Positions 29,601-38,210 are shown, counted from the first letter of the stretch. The stretch: 64,000 bases of DNA from Synechococcus sp. A18-25c (GCF_014280035.1 NZ_CP047957.1:744001-808000), one strand, 5' to 3'. A program made the numbers and translations. Notes: generated by a model from the sequence alone, not told the origin.

Positions 29601-29652
29601 TCAGCCACAGCCCTCCGATCTCGGCAAAATGGAGGTTGTTGCTTCGCGCACC

Positions 29653-29913
29653 ATGAGGATCTCGGGCTCAGGGCTTACCGCCGCTTTGCTGATTGCCGGA
29701 GCGTTGTCCGGTACCACCCATGCCCAGGTGCGCTTTGACGACTGCCAACCCGTCGCTGGTGGTGGGATCACCTGCAATACGGTGCCGACCGGCAACACTC
29801 GCGCTGACATGATTGATGGTGAATATGGCCTGATGGATCAGGCCAGCCCCGGCTGGTCGGAGTACAACCCTTACGAGGGGTATGACGACATGCTTGGCGG
29901 CAATCAGACCTGA
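29653..29913 (+). CDS. Small exported hypothetical protein
   Basis: 86 residues from MRISGSGLTAALLIAGALSG, a clear signal peptide cut near THAQ. The mature part has two Cys (DDCQPVAGGGITC) and an acidic, Tyr- and Pro-containing tail (SEYNPYEGYDDML). An upstream in-frame Met at 29,629 would spoil the signal peptide. Function unknown. Confidence 0.65.
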   Translation: MRISGSGLTAALLIAGALSGTTHAQVRFDDCQPVAGGGITCNTVPTGNTRADMIDGEYGLMDQASPGWSEYNPYEGYDDMLGGNQT

Positions 29914-29997
29914 CCTTTTGCGCGCCGGCTGACGCTCCCGCAGGCTGTGGACGCCTCAGGGATCTCTGCGCAGCATGGGATCAGATCTTGCTGTCGC

Positions 29998-30348
29998 ATG
30001 CGCCCGCTCCACGCCTTCAGAGGACCTGCTAACCCCAGCTTTTCGGGGTGGCTGCTGATCGCGTTGGCCTCCGGAATCGTGCCATCTGCGCTGTTGAATC
30101 CTGCACTGGCTCAGAGCCAGAGCAGGGAGGCGATGTTGAATGACGACTTGGAACTCGTGCAGTTTCACTGTGCGCGTGGCGCTGAGGACAATCGCCAGGG
30201 CCTGTCGGCGTTCAATGATGCCTGGGTCCAGCAGACGCAGATGCTGCGCTTCGAGGCCGGGGTCGCGCCGGACCGTCCCGATGGCTCCAATGATTTCTTC
30301 GCGGCCTTGTCAGCGGCGATGCACGTGCAGTGCCCGAACGTGTGGTGA
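29998..30348 (+). CDS. Small exported hypothetical protein
   Basis: 116 residues from the ATG at 29,998, with a hydrophobic signal (WLLIALASGIVPSALLNPALAQ). The mature part has two Cys (VQFHCARGAEDNR and HVQCPNVW) that could form a disulfide. Its stop is six bases from the end of the convergent hydrolase gene. Confidence 0.6.
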   Translation: MRPLHAFRGPANPSFSGWLLIALASGIVPSALLNPALAQSQSREAMLNDDLELVQFHCARGAEDNRQGLSAFNDAWVQQTQMLRFEAGVAPDRPDGSNDFFAALSAAMHVQCPNVW

Positions 30349-30353
30349 TGGAA

Positions 30354-30995
30354 TCAAGCGCCCGTGTGCTGTTGGCTCAGGAAGCGATCCATTGCTTCGA
30401 TTGCCAGAGCCCAGTTCGATGCTTCGCTGTGGCCTGAACTCTTGCGAGGCTTGAAGCTGTGATCCCCGTCGGGTAACCAGGCCAGCTGCAGCTGCTTCGA
30501 CAGCTTGTAAGTGCTCACCTCCTCCTGGCGTCCCATCGCGTCTCGCTCCCCCTGAACGACCAGCGTGGGTGTGCGCAAGTCGGCCAGATGGTCTGTACGC
30601 AGCTGATCGGGCTTGCCCAATGGATGGAACGGATAACCGAGGCAGATGCAGGCCTGGATGCGTTGCTCGTCGAACAGAGCATCCGCCAGAAGGCTGGCGA
30701 TGCGCCCGCCCATCGACTTGCCCCCGATCACCAGGGGCTTGTCGTGCGCCAGCGCCTTCACCTGTTCGCGGAAGCTGTTCAACAGAAGTTCAGCCTTGTC
30801 GGGCGGACGCTTCTTGCCGCTGTTGCGTTGCCGTTGCATATAAGGAAACTCGAAGCGCAACACCTGCCAGCCCTGATCGGCAAGGCCGTCGGCCATTGCC
30901 GCCATGAACGGGCTGTCCATGCCGGCACCGGCTCCATGGCCCAGCAGCACCCTCAGCGGTGCTGAATCCGCACCCGACACCAGCAGGTTGTCCAT
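30354..30995 (-). CDS. Alpha/beta hydrolase, dienelactone-hydrolase/KANL3-Tex30 type
   Basis: 213 residues from the Met at 30,995; a start eight codons earlier is possible. It shows VLLGHGAGAGMDSPFM, the nucleophile elbow GGKSMGGRIASLL, VVQGERDAMG for the acid and DGDHSFKPRKSSG for the catalytic His. This set matches the KANL3/Tex30-like hydrolases. Substrate unknown. Confidence 0.85.
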   Translation of the reverse strand: MDNLLVSGADSAPLRVLLGHGAGAGMDSPFMAAMADGLADQGWQVLRFEFPYMQRQRNSGKKRPPDKAELLLNSFREQVKALAHDKPLVIGGKSMGGRIASLLADALFDEQRIQACICLGYPFHPLGKPDQLRTDHLADLRTPTLVVQGERDAMGRQEEVSTYKLSKQLQLAWLPDGDHSFKPRKSSGHSEASNWALAIEAMDRFLSQQHTGA

Positions 30996-31149
30996 CCCAT
31001 CTCCTTGGAGGACCAGCATGCTCCTTTGCCCTGCGAACCCTTGCTATGCCAAGCAGGGGTTCAGGATGCTGTGCGATGCCCGGCAGGAGCTGTTGCAGCA
31101 TGCCAATGGCAACAGGCTTCGCATCCAATACCCGCCCTGAACCTGTCTC

Positions 31150-31356
31150 TCAGGGGATTTTGCCGTCGTGATCGTCATGGGTTGACGTGGCCGCTGGTCG
31201 CGGTTTCTCCTGCTCCATCTCCTCGGAGGGCTCCGCTGCCAGCTGTTGTGTGCCGGAATTCATCATCTCGGTGTAGGTGAGCGCCCGGCGTTTCCGGGTT
31301 TGCGGTGATTCCGTCATCGCTGGCGACTGGGCTTCGTTGGTTGTGTTTTCAGGCAT
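31150..31356 (-). CDS. Small polar hypothetical protein (68 aa)
   Basis: Highly charged and probably disordered: ESPQTRKRRALTYTEMMNSG, followed by Glu-rich and Pro/Ala-rich parts. The RKRRALTYTEMMNSG stretch looks like a conserved short motif. No fold recognised. Confidence 0.45.
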   Translation of the reverse strand: MPENTTNEAQSPAMTESPQTRKRRALTYTEMMNSGTQQLAAEPSEEMEQEKPRPAATSTHDDHDGKIP

Positions 31357-31863
31357 GCAGTCACGCCAGGAGGTGGTCAGAGTGATGGAACGGAGATGGC
31401 CGCCCCACCGGATGGTGAGACGGCTATGGTCGCTCGTTCATGCAGGGTTCAACCCTTTATCAGTGATCTGAAGTCGGGGTCGACACGACTGGCTGGGGCG
31501 TCCCTGGGGCCATGGGTTCAAGTGTTGGGTTGATGCAACTCCCGGGCACCTGGGACGGTGCAGTGGAGTGTCGATCGGCGTGGCGGTCCGGGTCATGCCT
31601 GTCAAAGGACCAACCTCACAATTCGGTTGAAACTGTTGGAGCAGGGTGCCAAAAAGTCAGACTGCTTCTCAGTTGTGCTGGGGTGGAGTGTCAGCTGTCA
31701 TGAGCGCCTCCGTTCTCGATGCACTTACTGTCCACCGTCCGGCGGGCATTGCCTACTGGTGTTCATGCTCATTGCCCTGCGGGCGGAATCGGCGGAGAGT
31801 TGAAGGGTGTGGATGGACGGTTGTCTGTTAGAGCGCTGTCGTCGTGATTGGCCGTGATGCCAA
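31357..31863. other. No supported gene
   Basis: Several overlapping frames of 60-80 codons exist on the plus strand, but none has a convincing start or a protein-like composition. I see no RNA gene here. Confidence 0.4.
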
Positions 31864-32049
31864 TCAGAGACCGAGGGCCTGCAGCAGTCCTTGTTGCAAA
31901 CAGGCCTCCGTTACCAGCAGCGCAATGAATCCCAGCATGGCCAGGCGTCCGTTGAGTCGTTCCGCTCGCACAAGTCGCTCACGCCGGATCTGGGCGGCGG
32001 CCAGACCCTGCCAGTAACGCTCCTGGGCCTGAAGTGTGGTGGCCGTCAT
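31864..32049 (-). CDS. hli: High-light-inducible protein
   Basis: 61 residues from the Met at 32,049. The chlorophyll-binding helix reads RAERLNGRLAMLGFIALLV, with the Glu/Asn pair and MLGF typical of Hli/SCP proteins. These single-helix proteins sit in the thylakoid membrane and protect photosystems under excess light. The N-terminus is basic and helical, and the tail is short. Confidence 0.9.
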   Translation of the reverse strand: MTATTLQAQERYWQGLAAAQIRRERLVRAERLNGRLAMLGFIALLVTEACLQQGLLQALGL

Positions 32050-32322
32050 GGTGGTCTCCGAAAGGGACCTGATTGGTCTACGCCTCGCCTTAATCCCAGG
32101 GAAGGAGGACACCCGACCGTCTTGGTTCGGTTTCAGGACCTGTGCTGCTGGGTCCTTTCAGGAACAGATTTAGGCATGAATGGTATTCATTGAAATCGTG
32201 ACGTTACCGCTGCTGTAGGGGGACAGGCCTCACACGGCAGGAACCTTTGGGGCATCAACCTGTCCTGGCAGTCCTGCGTGACAGCTAGCCAGCCGGTGGA
32301 GAGCTGCCCATTGGCTTGATTG

Positions 32323-32415
32323 TTAAGCGGCCACTTTCACCATCAAGGTGGTAATGACCACGGCCAAGAGAACCGTTCCACCGAGGAAAGCAACGTTGAC
32401 GTGAAGTTGATGCAC
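32323..32415 (-). CDS. Possible membrane micropeptide (30 aa)
   Basis: GTG at 32,415 opens a 30-codon frame whose middle, FLGGTVLLAVVITTLMV, would span the membrane once. The length and hydrophobic pattern resemble small photosynthetic subunits, but there is no family match and no clear ribosome-binding site. Tentative. Confidence 0.35.
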   Translation of the reverse strand: MHQLHVNVAFLGGTVLLAVVITTLMVKVAA

Positions 32416-32617
32416 GCAAATCGTTTCGAGATGGATGAGTATTGCGCTTTTTAATCCTTCAACGACTAAGTCTTAATGCCTAAATTTTCAAATTTGGTGG
32501 TTGACTCTGCAGCTCTTTTATTGCGAAAAAATATTTGCTCAGATACGTGTTTTTGCGAAAATGCCTTGTTGGATGTGAATTGTTGTAGAGAATGAAGGTC
32601 GTCGTGTGGAGAAAAGA

Positions 32618-32701
32618 ATGGGGCTCACAATTCCAACGCTTTGCTTGACCGTTTTGGGATGTCTGATCGGTTATCTCCTGCTGGCTCCGGTATTGGGTTG
32701 A
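32618..32701 (+). CDS. Possible membrane micropeptide (27 aa)
   Basis: ATG at 32,618 is preceded by GGAG about seven bases upstream. The peptide MGLTIPTLCLTVLGCLIGYL continues with a hydrophobic end, so it would be one membrane helix. The Shine-Dalgarno spacing is the main support. Confidence 0.4.
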   Translation: MGLTIPTLCLTVLGCLIGYLLLAPVLG

Positions 32702-32746
32702 TCGTATGTAGGACTCATCGTGTCCACCCCGCCTTGTCTTCAGAAT

Positions 32747-32992
32747 TCAGAGCGCAGGCACGATGTGCGTGATCTGGTGGCCGCTGATCCAACGAATCAC
32801 GCCGGTGTGAACGTCTATCACCTCAAACAGCGGAGGGTTCTGTGTGGACTCTTGCTGGTCGCTGACGCGTCGCACGTCGGCCATGCTGATGTTTGAGTCT
32901 TTTGAGCGGTGGATGACTGTCATCCCCGCCTTGACGTGATGAAACAGCGGGTCAACGTCGTTCGTTGTGAAGCGCGAGTGGCAAGTTGGCAT
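32747..32992 (-). CDS. Small hypothetical protein (81 aa)
   Basis: Start taken at the Met at 32,992 (MPTCHSRFTTNDVDPLFHHV). The body looks like a small beta-rich domain: GMTVIHRSKDSN, then FEVIDVHTGVIRWISGHQ. Good coding composition. No family recognised. Confidence 0.55.
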   Translation of the reverse strand: MPTCHSRFTTNDVDPLFHHVKAGMTVIHRSKDSNISMADVRRVSDQQESTQNPPLFEVIDVHTGVIRWISGHQITHIVPAL

Positions 32993-33192
32993 GGAGTCGT
33001 GGCAACGCCAGCGCAATTCGAGCACTGATCGAAGTTCTGGCGTGTTTCTTTGGCGACATGACGGCGCATCGCAGAGCACATTTTGCCGAGGTGGCCGGGT
33101 TTGTGAGTGGGTAATTGTTACTACCGAGTCTTTGGACGCGAGCCATCAGAATGCAGCAGTCTTCGGGTGAAAACCGGAGATGCGTCGAGCTG

Positions 33193-33219
33193 AGGAGGGG
33201 TGGGACCCTCCTTTTTTTT
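33193..33219 (+). terminator. Rho-independent terminator with no clear upstream gene
   Basis: Stem AGGAGGG / CCCTCCT around GTGGGA, followed by eight T. No plus-strand gene ends just before it; the upstream 150 bases may encode a small RNA or a very short peptide (Met at about 33,151). Confidence 0.75.
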
Positions 33220-33330
33220 GGATGACAAACCTCCAGCGGAGCTAATTGTTTGCTGATTTGGAAGTGGGTTGCGAGTGATACGTCAAGTTTTTGGAAAGGC
33301 TTGTAACACAGTGTCAGCAAGTTAATTCCC

Positions 33331-33519
33331 ATGGGTGACGAGATCGTCGCGAGCTTCGACTACGACCTGAGGGCGTTGCGGCTCGAATACAAAACCACCT
33401 GTGATGCCTTGCGTTACTGGCCCGGTGGTGATGCGCAAGAGCAGGAGTTTCTTGTCTACAAGAAGCAGGAGTTGTTCAGGGTTCTCGTGGAGCAGACGCT
33501 TCAGATTGAGGCATTTTGA
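33331..33519 (+). CDS. Small hypothetical protein (62 aa)
   Basis: MGDEIVASFDYDLRALRLEY continues as an acidic, aromatic-rich helical protein ending LVEQTLQIEAF. The even composition suggests a real gene. It begins a group of four short plus-strand genes that ends at the terminator near 34,345. Confidence 0.6.
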   Translation: MGDEIVASFDYDLRALRLEYKTTCDALRYWPGGDAQEQEFLVYKKQELFRVLVEQTLQIEAF

Positions 33520-33594
33520 TCGGCTGCGATCGCAGTTCTCAAGTTTCATGCGCATTCGGGTGAGCGTGATCCATCAAGGGAGAGAATTCCCTGC

Positions 33595-33867
33595 ATGCAG
33601 GATCTGATTGATTCCAGGTGGCCGGTCTCCGCTCACCACGACCGGGGCACCTGGATGGTGAATGGTATGGATCAGCGCTTGGTGCATTTCCGGCCCGACA
33701 CCAAAACGAGTCACGGTCAGTGGGTTGAGCTGCGGGTTTACGAATGGATTCGTCCGCAGCCTCCTGTTCCGCGCTACCGCCGACGTCTCTTGAGGACCAA
33801 TGCGATCGATGTCTGGAACAACATGCTCAAAGTGGGATGGCGTCGTTGTTTTCCCCCTGTTCGCTGA
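33595..33867 (+). CDS. DUF1651 family protein
   Basis: 90 residues. GTWMVNGMDQRLVHFRPD, the Trp/Pro stretch YEWIRPQPPVPRYRRRLLR and the end NNMLKVGWRRCFPPVR match the DUF1651 pattern of picocyanobacteria. A close relative lies in the island at 49,225-49,500; both end in WxRCxPPVR. Its stop shares a base with the start of the next gene. Confidence 0.75.
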   Translation: MQDLIDSRWPVSAHHDRGTWMVNGMDQRLVHFRPDTKTSHGQWVELRVYEWIRPQPPVPRYRRRLLRTNAIDVWNNMLKVGWRRCFPPVR

Positions 33868-34037
33868 TGGAGGAGTGGACGGATGAATTCATCACTCATG
33901 CGCAGCGAGAGCTCACGGGGATGGTGGATGATTGGAAATACGACTACGGCGCCGATGACCGGGCCTGCGTCGCAATGCTGCTTTGGATGGTGTTGAAGCT
34001 CAACCCCGAGGCCGACATCGACTCCAGCTTGGTCTGA
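33867..34037 (+). CDS. Small acidic hypothetical protein (56 aa)
   Basis: Starts at an ATG that overlaps the DUF1651 stop, so translation is coupled. MEEWTDEFITHAQRELTGMV and the second half with ACVAMLLWMVLKLNPEAD look like two helices. Function unknown. Confidence 0.6.
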   Translation: MEEWTDEFITHAQRELTGMVDDWKYDYGADDRACVAMLLWMVLKLNPEADIDSSLV

Positions 34038-34149
34038 GCTTGTGCAGATAGGGGGCAGGGGTTTGTCTTATAGTTTCGATACGTTGGTCCCCTGGTAGGG
34101 GACGCAGTTCGATCTCAAACAAGCAACGGGGTTTGAGACGCTGTCGGTG

Positions 34150-34302
34150 ATGTCCATGAACACCCTCCTTTTGATCAAAGCCAAAGAGCTCAAGGCTCGT
34201 CGTCTTCAAAGTGCTCAGCATGTTTTTGCTGCCCACTCCGAGGGCATCGATTACACATCAGCTCATCTGTCCCCTGTGAAGCTCTCTGCCAACGCAGGTT
34301 GA
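34150..34302 (+). CDS. Small basic hypothetical protein (50 aa)
   Basis: ATG at 34,150 (MSMNTLLLIKAKELKARRLQ) followed by SAQHVFAAHSEGIDYTSAHL. A terminator about 30 bases after the stop supports transcription of this gene. Unknown function. Confidence 0.6.
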   Translation: MSMNTLLLIKAKELKARRLQSAQHVFAAHSEGIDYTSAHLSPVKLSANAG

Positions 34303-34334
34303 TCACGCTGCGTTGACCTTCAGCTGAAGTCTCA

Positions 34335-34358
34335 CCCCGCCAATGGCGGGGTTTTTTT
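34335..34358 (+). terminator. Rho-independent terminator
   Basis: Perfect stem CCCCGCC / GGCGGGG with the loop AAT and a run of seven T. It closes the small-gene group at 33.3-34.3 kb. Confidence 0.9.
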
Positions 34359-34374
34359 GGAACTGCATTCCTCG

Positions 34375-34971
34375 TCAGGTTCGGCAGCGTGACACGCGCA
34401 AGTCAGGATTTTCTGCTGATCTTGTTTTCTGCTGATCTTGACGGAGGCGAGATGAAGGTGGGCAGGCCAGTGCACTACAGGGTTGGTGAGCGGATTCGAT
34501 GATCAGATGGCCCATCGGTTGAGCATTGGCAGCGTCAATGATGATGGGATTGCCGTTGTCCGCCCCGGTGAACTGTTGACGGGTTGCCTTGTCTGTCTGT
34601 TCACGGCTAACCGACAGAACAGTGTCGATCGTCAATCCTGATGGCCGTTGCGAATCGGTTGCGATGGCAAGAAGCAATTGGCTAAAGACTCCGACACGGT
34701 GTTCTCCCGCTTCGACCTGGCGTTCGCCCGTTGTGACAACCAAGCCGAGTTTGAGCAGTAAAGCGGCGTCGGCGTCGAAGCGAGCGTTATCGATTCCCAT
34801 TGTGATGGCGAAGTCCCTGAGACCAGCATCCGTTTGAAGCTCAGCTTGCGGCCTTTGAATGGTCAGAACCACGTGTTGAGTGCTTAGCCAAAGATTGAGG
34901 ACTTCATCCGTAATCGGCGCGAGTTTGACGTGATGTTTCCTGATCAACCTGTTCGGTCCCTGTAGCAGCAA
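34375..34971 (-). CDS. Hypothetical protein (198 aa)
   Basis: A long open frame with plausible strands and helices (FAITMGIDNARFDADAALLL and QRPSGLTIDTVLSVS). The third codon positions sampled look moderately GC-rich. No family recognised and no clear start. The opposite strand has shorter open frames, so this could also be non-coding. Confidence 0.4.
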   Translation of the reverse strand: MLLQGPNRLIRKHHVKLAPITDEVLNLWLSTQHVVLTIQRPQAELQTDAGLRDFAITMGIDNARFDADAALLLKLGLVVTTGERQVEAGEHRVGVFSQLLLAIATDSQRPSGLTIDTVLSVSREQTDKATRQQFTGADNGNPIIIDAANAQPMGHLIIESAHQPCSALACPPSSRLRQDQQKTRSAENPDLRVSRCRT

Positions 34972-35167
34972 GCCTGAGGTCTGAACCGCCTCAGTTGAGT
35001 TGATGCTGTGTTCGAGAGTTCAAGGTCCATGCCTAGCTCTGAACTGCATTGAGGACGGCTTGGATGTTCGGGTGCGTTTGTGCAACTCCGCTCGTTTTTG
35101 TTGTCACACCCGCAACTAACACGGACTCAGCCACAGTGATTGACTAGCGCAACCATTTGATTAAGTC

Positions 35168-35440
35168 ATGGAAACCACCGTGTGGACTTTTAGCCTGAGC
35201 GTGCCTTTTGAACAGTGGGCAGCGATTTACGACAGTGAGGATGTGACCAAGATGCATGAATCGATTGGTCTCAAATCGCTGTTCCGCGGAGTGAGCAAAG
35301 ACGACCCCACCAAGGTTTGTGCCGTTCAGCAAGCCCCAGTGGGTGCAGCTCAAAAACTCTTCGAAGACAACAAAGCGATGATTGCCGGAGCTGGGCACAT
35401 CATCGAGAGCACGGTAATCACGGCGTATTCCCAAAGCTGA
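35168..35440 (+). CDS. DUF3764 family protein
   Basis: 90 residues. METTVWTFSLSVPFEQWAAI, then LFRGVSKDDPTKVCAVQQAP and ending GHIIESTVITAYSQS. I recognise the picocyanobacterial DUF3764 family, a small ferredoxin-like-fold protein of unknown role. Full length. Confidence 0.85.
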   Translation: METTVWTFSLSVPFEQWAAIYDSEDVTKMHESIGLKSLFRGVSKDDPTKVCAVQQAPVGAAQKLFEDNKAMIAGAGHIIESTVITAYSQS

Positions 35441-35534
35441 GCAGCTGTCGCATCCAAGGACACAGACCAAGGGCTTCGTGGACGGTTTTGCACCACGCGA
35501 AGCCTGCCCCAGGGTGGTCAGTTGCGGAGTGGGT

Positions 35535-35852
35535 TCAGTCTGGAATCACCGTCAGGCTGTAGTGGCCATCTCGCACGAACACATCATTGCCTTGATGGTC
35601 GGAGCGTTCGTAGGTCACCCCTTCCTCATGACTTAAGAAGCTGAAATTGAGGTATAGAAAACCGTCCACATAGGTGTGTCCCTCATGCTCATTGACCAGA
35701 CAGGGGCCTTCGATAGTGCTGGTGCAATCGTTGTGCCAATCAAGGGTGCAATAGGCATCAACGGGTTCGGCAAGACCATCAGCTCGCAGCAGACTTTCAG
35801 AGACGGTGACCAGTGCTGCTGCCGCCGCCAAAACCAGAGTTGTGCTGCGCAT
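35535..35852 (-). CDS. Exported hypothetical protein (105 aa)
   Basis: Start at the Met at 35,852 gives a signal peptide (STTLVLAAAAALVTVSESLL). The mature part has three Cys (AYCTLDWHNDCTSTIEGPC) and a beta-rich C-terminus (GHTYVDGFLYLNFSF). Probably a small periplasmic disulfide protein. Confidence 0.6.
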   Translation of the reverse strand: MRSTTLVLAAAAALVTVSESLLRADGLAEPVDAYCTLDWHNDCTSTIEGPCLVNEHEGHTYVDGFLYLNFSFLSHEEGVTYERSDHQGNDVFVRDGHYSLTVIPD

Positions 35853-35979
35853 TATGAGCTCTGCTGTGGTTGATGCCCCCAATTAACCGTCGGCTGGTTC
35901 AGTTGTTGACGGAGGTCCTTCCCGACCCTAACCAGAGATTGCTGATCAAGCCTTGTCGGGACGATCCAAATTGGTTTGG

Positions 35980-36147
35980 ATGGAGAGTCGACACCCGGGA
36001 GTCCCCGCTGTGATCGGTCTAACCAGGATCTACTGCAATCAGGGGGAGGAATTCCTTCTCGTTCATGTCCCCGCCCAGGATGCAGCGCAAACGGCTGATG
36101 AATTGACTGAAGAGGGGTGGGACATTGAGGCTGAAATCCCTTTGTGA
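35980..36147 (+). CDS. Small hypothetical protein (55 aa)
   Basis: MESRHPGVPAVIGLTRIYCN, then EEFLLVHVPAQDAAQTADEL and EEGWDIEAEIPL. A strand-strand-helix-strand pattern with good coding character. A TTG nine codons upstream could also start it. Unknown function. Confidence 0.55.
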   Translation: MESRHPGVPAVIGLTRIYCNQGEEFLLVHVPAQDAAQTADELTEEGWDIEAEIPL

Positions 36148-36255
36148 TGCTGGTGGATGTTTCAAGGGTGGCCTCCATTGGTGCAGGCATTGACGAAAAC
36201 AATCCCGAGTCAATCGGGTTGGATTGACCCAGCACTGATTCTTGTCGCAAGGGCT

Positions 36256-36405
36256 TCAGGCCGCCCGTTCATCATCTTTGAGCCAGATGTTCCGGCGGCT
36301 GTCGGGCAGCCGAATGACGGAGCGTTCATATCTTGATCGGCAGCTCTGTTTCTTCAGGTGATTTTCCGCGTCCTGCAGCAGTTGCTCAATTCTTTGATCA
36401 GTCAT
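36256..36405 (-). CDS. Small charged hypothetical protein (49 aa)
   Basis: ATG at 36,405. MTDQRIEQLLQDAENHLKKQ forms an amphipathic helix, then a basic stretch (SRYERSVIRLPDSRRNIWL). Possibly nucleic-acid binding; that is a guess from charge only. Confidence 0.5.
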   Translation of the reverse strand: MTDQRIEQLLQDAENHLKKQSCRSRYERSVIRLPDSRRNIWLKDDERAA

Positions 36406-36528
36406 GGTTGAGTGTCAAAGGGGGCAAGGCCATTCAGAAGGAGTTGGTGCAGGCGTCAAGGCCCCAATCTGGTCGGCTTCCTTAAGGCTGTTGGTCCAAA
36501 AGACTGTGAAATGTCAAGTTTGGAGTGA

Positions 36529-36813
36529 TCACCAGCATGGATCCCCCAAGCGCGGGCGATAAAAGACATCGGGACCTAACTGATTCGCTTGGCAGGCTTC
36601 AACAATCACGCGGGTTCGGTCTTCAGCGATGTTGGCCCCATGGCGATTGAGAAGTTCATAGAGGGCCGGAGTGATCAGGCGCTCCTGGAGCAGTTCTTCA
36701 TTGGTTTGAGCGAGTGCTGGCATGCCCAGCGCCAAGACCAGGGCAGCGATTGAGAGCATGCTGTTTGCCCTTTCACTGCTTGATGCACAGATCTTTCTAA
36801 GCAAGTGATCCAT
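36529..36813 (-). CDS. Exported hypothetical protein (94 aa)
   Basis: Start at the Met at 36,813. A basic N-region and hydrophobic core (MLSIAALVLALGMPALAQ) form a signal peptide, and the Met at the start of that string is an alternative start. The mature part is helical (TNEELLQERLITPALYELL) with two Cys. Small exported proteins of this kind are common in this region. Confidence 0.55.
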   Translation of the reverse strand: MDHLLRKICASSSERANSMLSIAALVLALGMPALAQTNEELLQERLITPALYELLNRHGANIAEDRTRVIVEACQANQLGPDVFYRPRLGDPCW

Positions 36814-36848
36814 GTTCGACCCTTTGAAAACATGGAGCATTCACCCAT

Positions 36849-36872
36849 AAAAAAGGAGCCCCCTCAGGCTCC
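36849..36872 (-). terminator. Minus-strand terminator, possible small RNA end
   Basis: Read on the minus strand, GGAGCC / GGCTCC around TGAGGG is followed by six T. Just upstream (36,910-36,924) is a second hairpin, GACGCA / TGCGTC around TCA. No minus-strand gene ends here, so the pair may be the 3' part of a small RNA of roughly 80 bases. Confidence 0.65.
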
Positions 36873-37000
36873 CAACGCACGAGGCGTCATTCTCTCAACA
36901 AGCTCAAACTACTGACGCATGATGCGTCTCAACCGTGGCGTCTGATACCAACTGTTCTGATCATTTCCGTCGCCCATTGGCTCCCGCCGGTTTGTCCTCA

Positions 37001-37276
37001 ATGGGTGTGCAACGCTCTGCAGGATTCAAAGCCTCGGGGGGCATGACGACGTGGTTGGCTGGGCTCGCATGCCTGATATTGCTGGCGCCTGCTGAGGCAC
37101 GTGCCCAGAAGCGCATTCCGAAGGCAACCGGTCATGATCAGTTCCCCCTCGATGATGTGAACACGTTGGAAACGACCTGTGTGTTGCCGATCCGCTGAGA
37201 CGTGAAGCTCACCAACGGTGAGGCTTGCCCGAGCGGTTGGATGAACATCAGCGCCGGCTACCGCCTCAAGAAATAA
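37001..37276 (+). pseudogene. Exported small protein interrupted by in-frame TGA
   Basis: The reading frame starts around 37,001-37,043 with a signal peptide (MTTWLAGLACLILLAPAEA) and continues QKRIPKATGHDQFPLDDV. It is cut by TGA at 37,196-37,198. The same frame goes on for 25 more codons as VKLTNGEACPSGWMNISAGY to a TAA at 37,274. Both sides read like one disulfide-containing exported protein, so a nonsense change is likely. Confidence 0.55.
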
Positions 37277-37810
37277 AGACCCCTTGGTAGGAACGGGGTG
37301 CTGAGAGTCCAACCTTTAACAACCCCTGTTGGCCTTGTGGTGGATCGAGGTGGGGTGTCTTCTGGTGTTTGGTGAGAAGGAGAATTCTGAACAACATCCC
37401 AGCGCCCTTCCCAAAGTGTTTCGTTGTGGAATTCAGACAAGCCCTCCTTGTTTTCGTTTCATGGGCGCCGTGGATGAGAAGACAGTGAGGCCTCCGCTGA
37501 TGGATGCGAATCAACGCGGGGTGATGTCTTTGTCTATTCAGGTGCTGAATGATCAATGTTGCGCCAAGGGCTTTAGGTGTTATGAGCAAGGTCGTCAGTG
37601 TCGGCTTGGCGCAACCCTCCATCTGAATTCCAGTTGCCCATGACGTCCCGCAGCACGATGCAGTCATGTGTTGGCGGCTTCACTGTTGTGGAGTGCGACA
37701 TTTCAGTAGTTAAAGACCACCTGATTTTGCCCTTGGGTGTAACGCCAGGAACCTTTGCAAACACTCGTTGATGTGGCAGTTTTCTGGTATTCCTATTGCC
37801 CAGCTCAACA
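37277..37810. other. Mostly non-coding stretch
   Basis: No supported gene. A 42-codon minus frame from 37,701 (MSHSTTVKPPTHDCIVLRDV) is possible but weak. Longer overlapping frames on both strands lack protein-like composition. Confidence 0.4.
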
Positions 37811-38185
37811 ATGCTCACCGGAGCCGATCTTCTCGCCAAAGTCAAAGAGCTTGGCGATGTTTCCAAGAGCGACATGGCGAAAGCCTGTGGTTATGTGTCG
37901 ACCAAAAAGGACGGTGGAGAGCGCATCAACTTCACCTCTTTTTACGAAGCCCTGCTGAATGCCAAGGGTGTTGAACTTGGTGGTGGTTCTGCGGGTGTTG
38001 GCAAGGGTGGCCGCAAGCTCTCCTACAAAGCTGTCGTGCAAGGCAATGGAAACCTGCTGGTTGGCAAGGCCTACACAGCCATGCTTGACCTTCAGCCTGG
38101 GGATGAATTCACCATCAAGCTTTCCAAAAAGAAAGGTGTTTCGCTGATTCCTTCAGGAGCAGAAGACGAGGAAGGCGAGGAGTGA
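37811..38185 (+). CDS. cyAbrB-type transcription regulator
   Basis: 124 residues from the ATG at 37,811 (MLTGADLLAKVKELGDVSKS). The middle has INFTSFYEALLNAKG, and the C-terminal AbrB-like domain covers YKAVVQGNGNLLVGKAYTAM to GDEFTIKLSKKKG. cyAbrB proteins are cyanobacterial nucleoid-associated regulators of carbon and nitrogen genes. The tail is acidic. A terminator follows directly. Confidence 0.92.
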   Translation: MLTGADLLAKVKELGDVSKSDMAKACGYVSTKKDGGERINFTSFYEALLNAKGVELGGGSAGVGKGGRKLSYKAVVQGNGNLLVGKAYTAMLDLQPGDEFTIKLSKKKGVSLIPSGAEDEEGEE

Positions 38186-38210
38186 TCGTCTGACTGATTT
38201 CATTGAACGG

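Noticed and set aside
34589-34837. Plus-strand 82-codon frame
   Set aside because: Ser/Arg/Pro-rich, without fold-like pattern, and antisense to a longer, better frame.
37329-37667. Long frames on both strands in 37.3-37.7 kb
   Set aside because: Neither has a protein-like composition or start; probably chance open frames.
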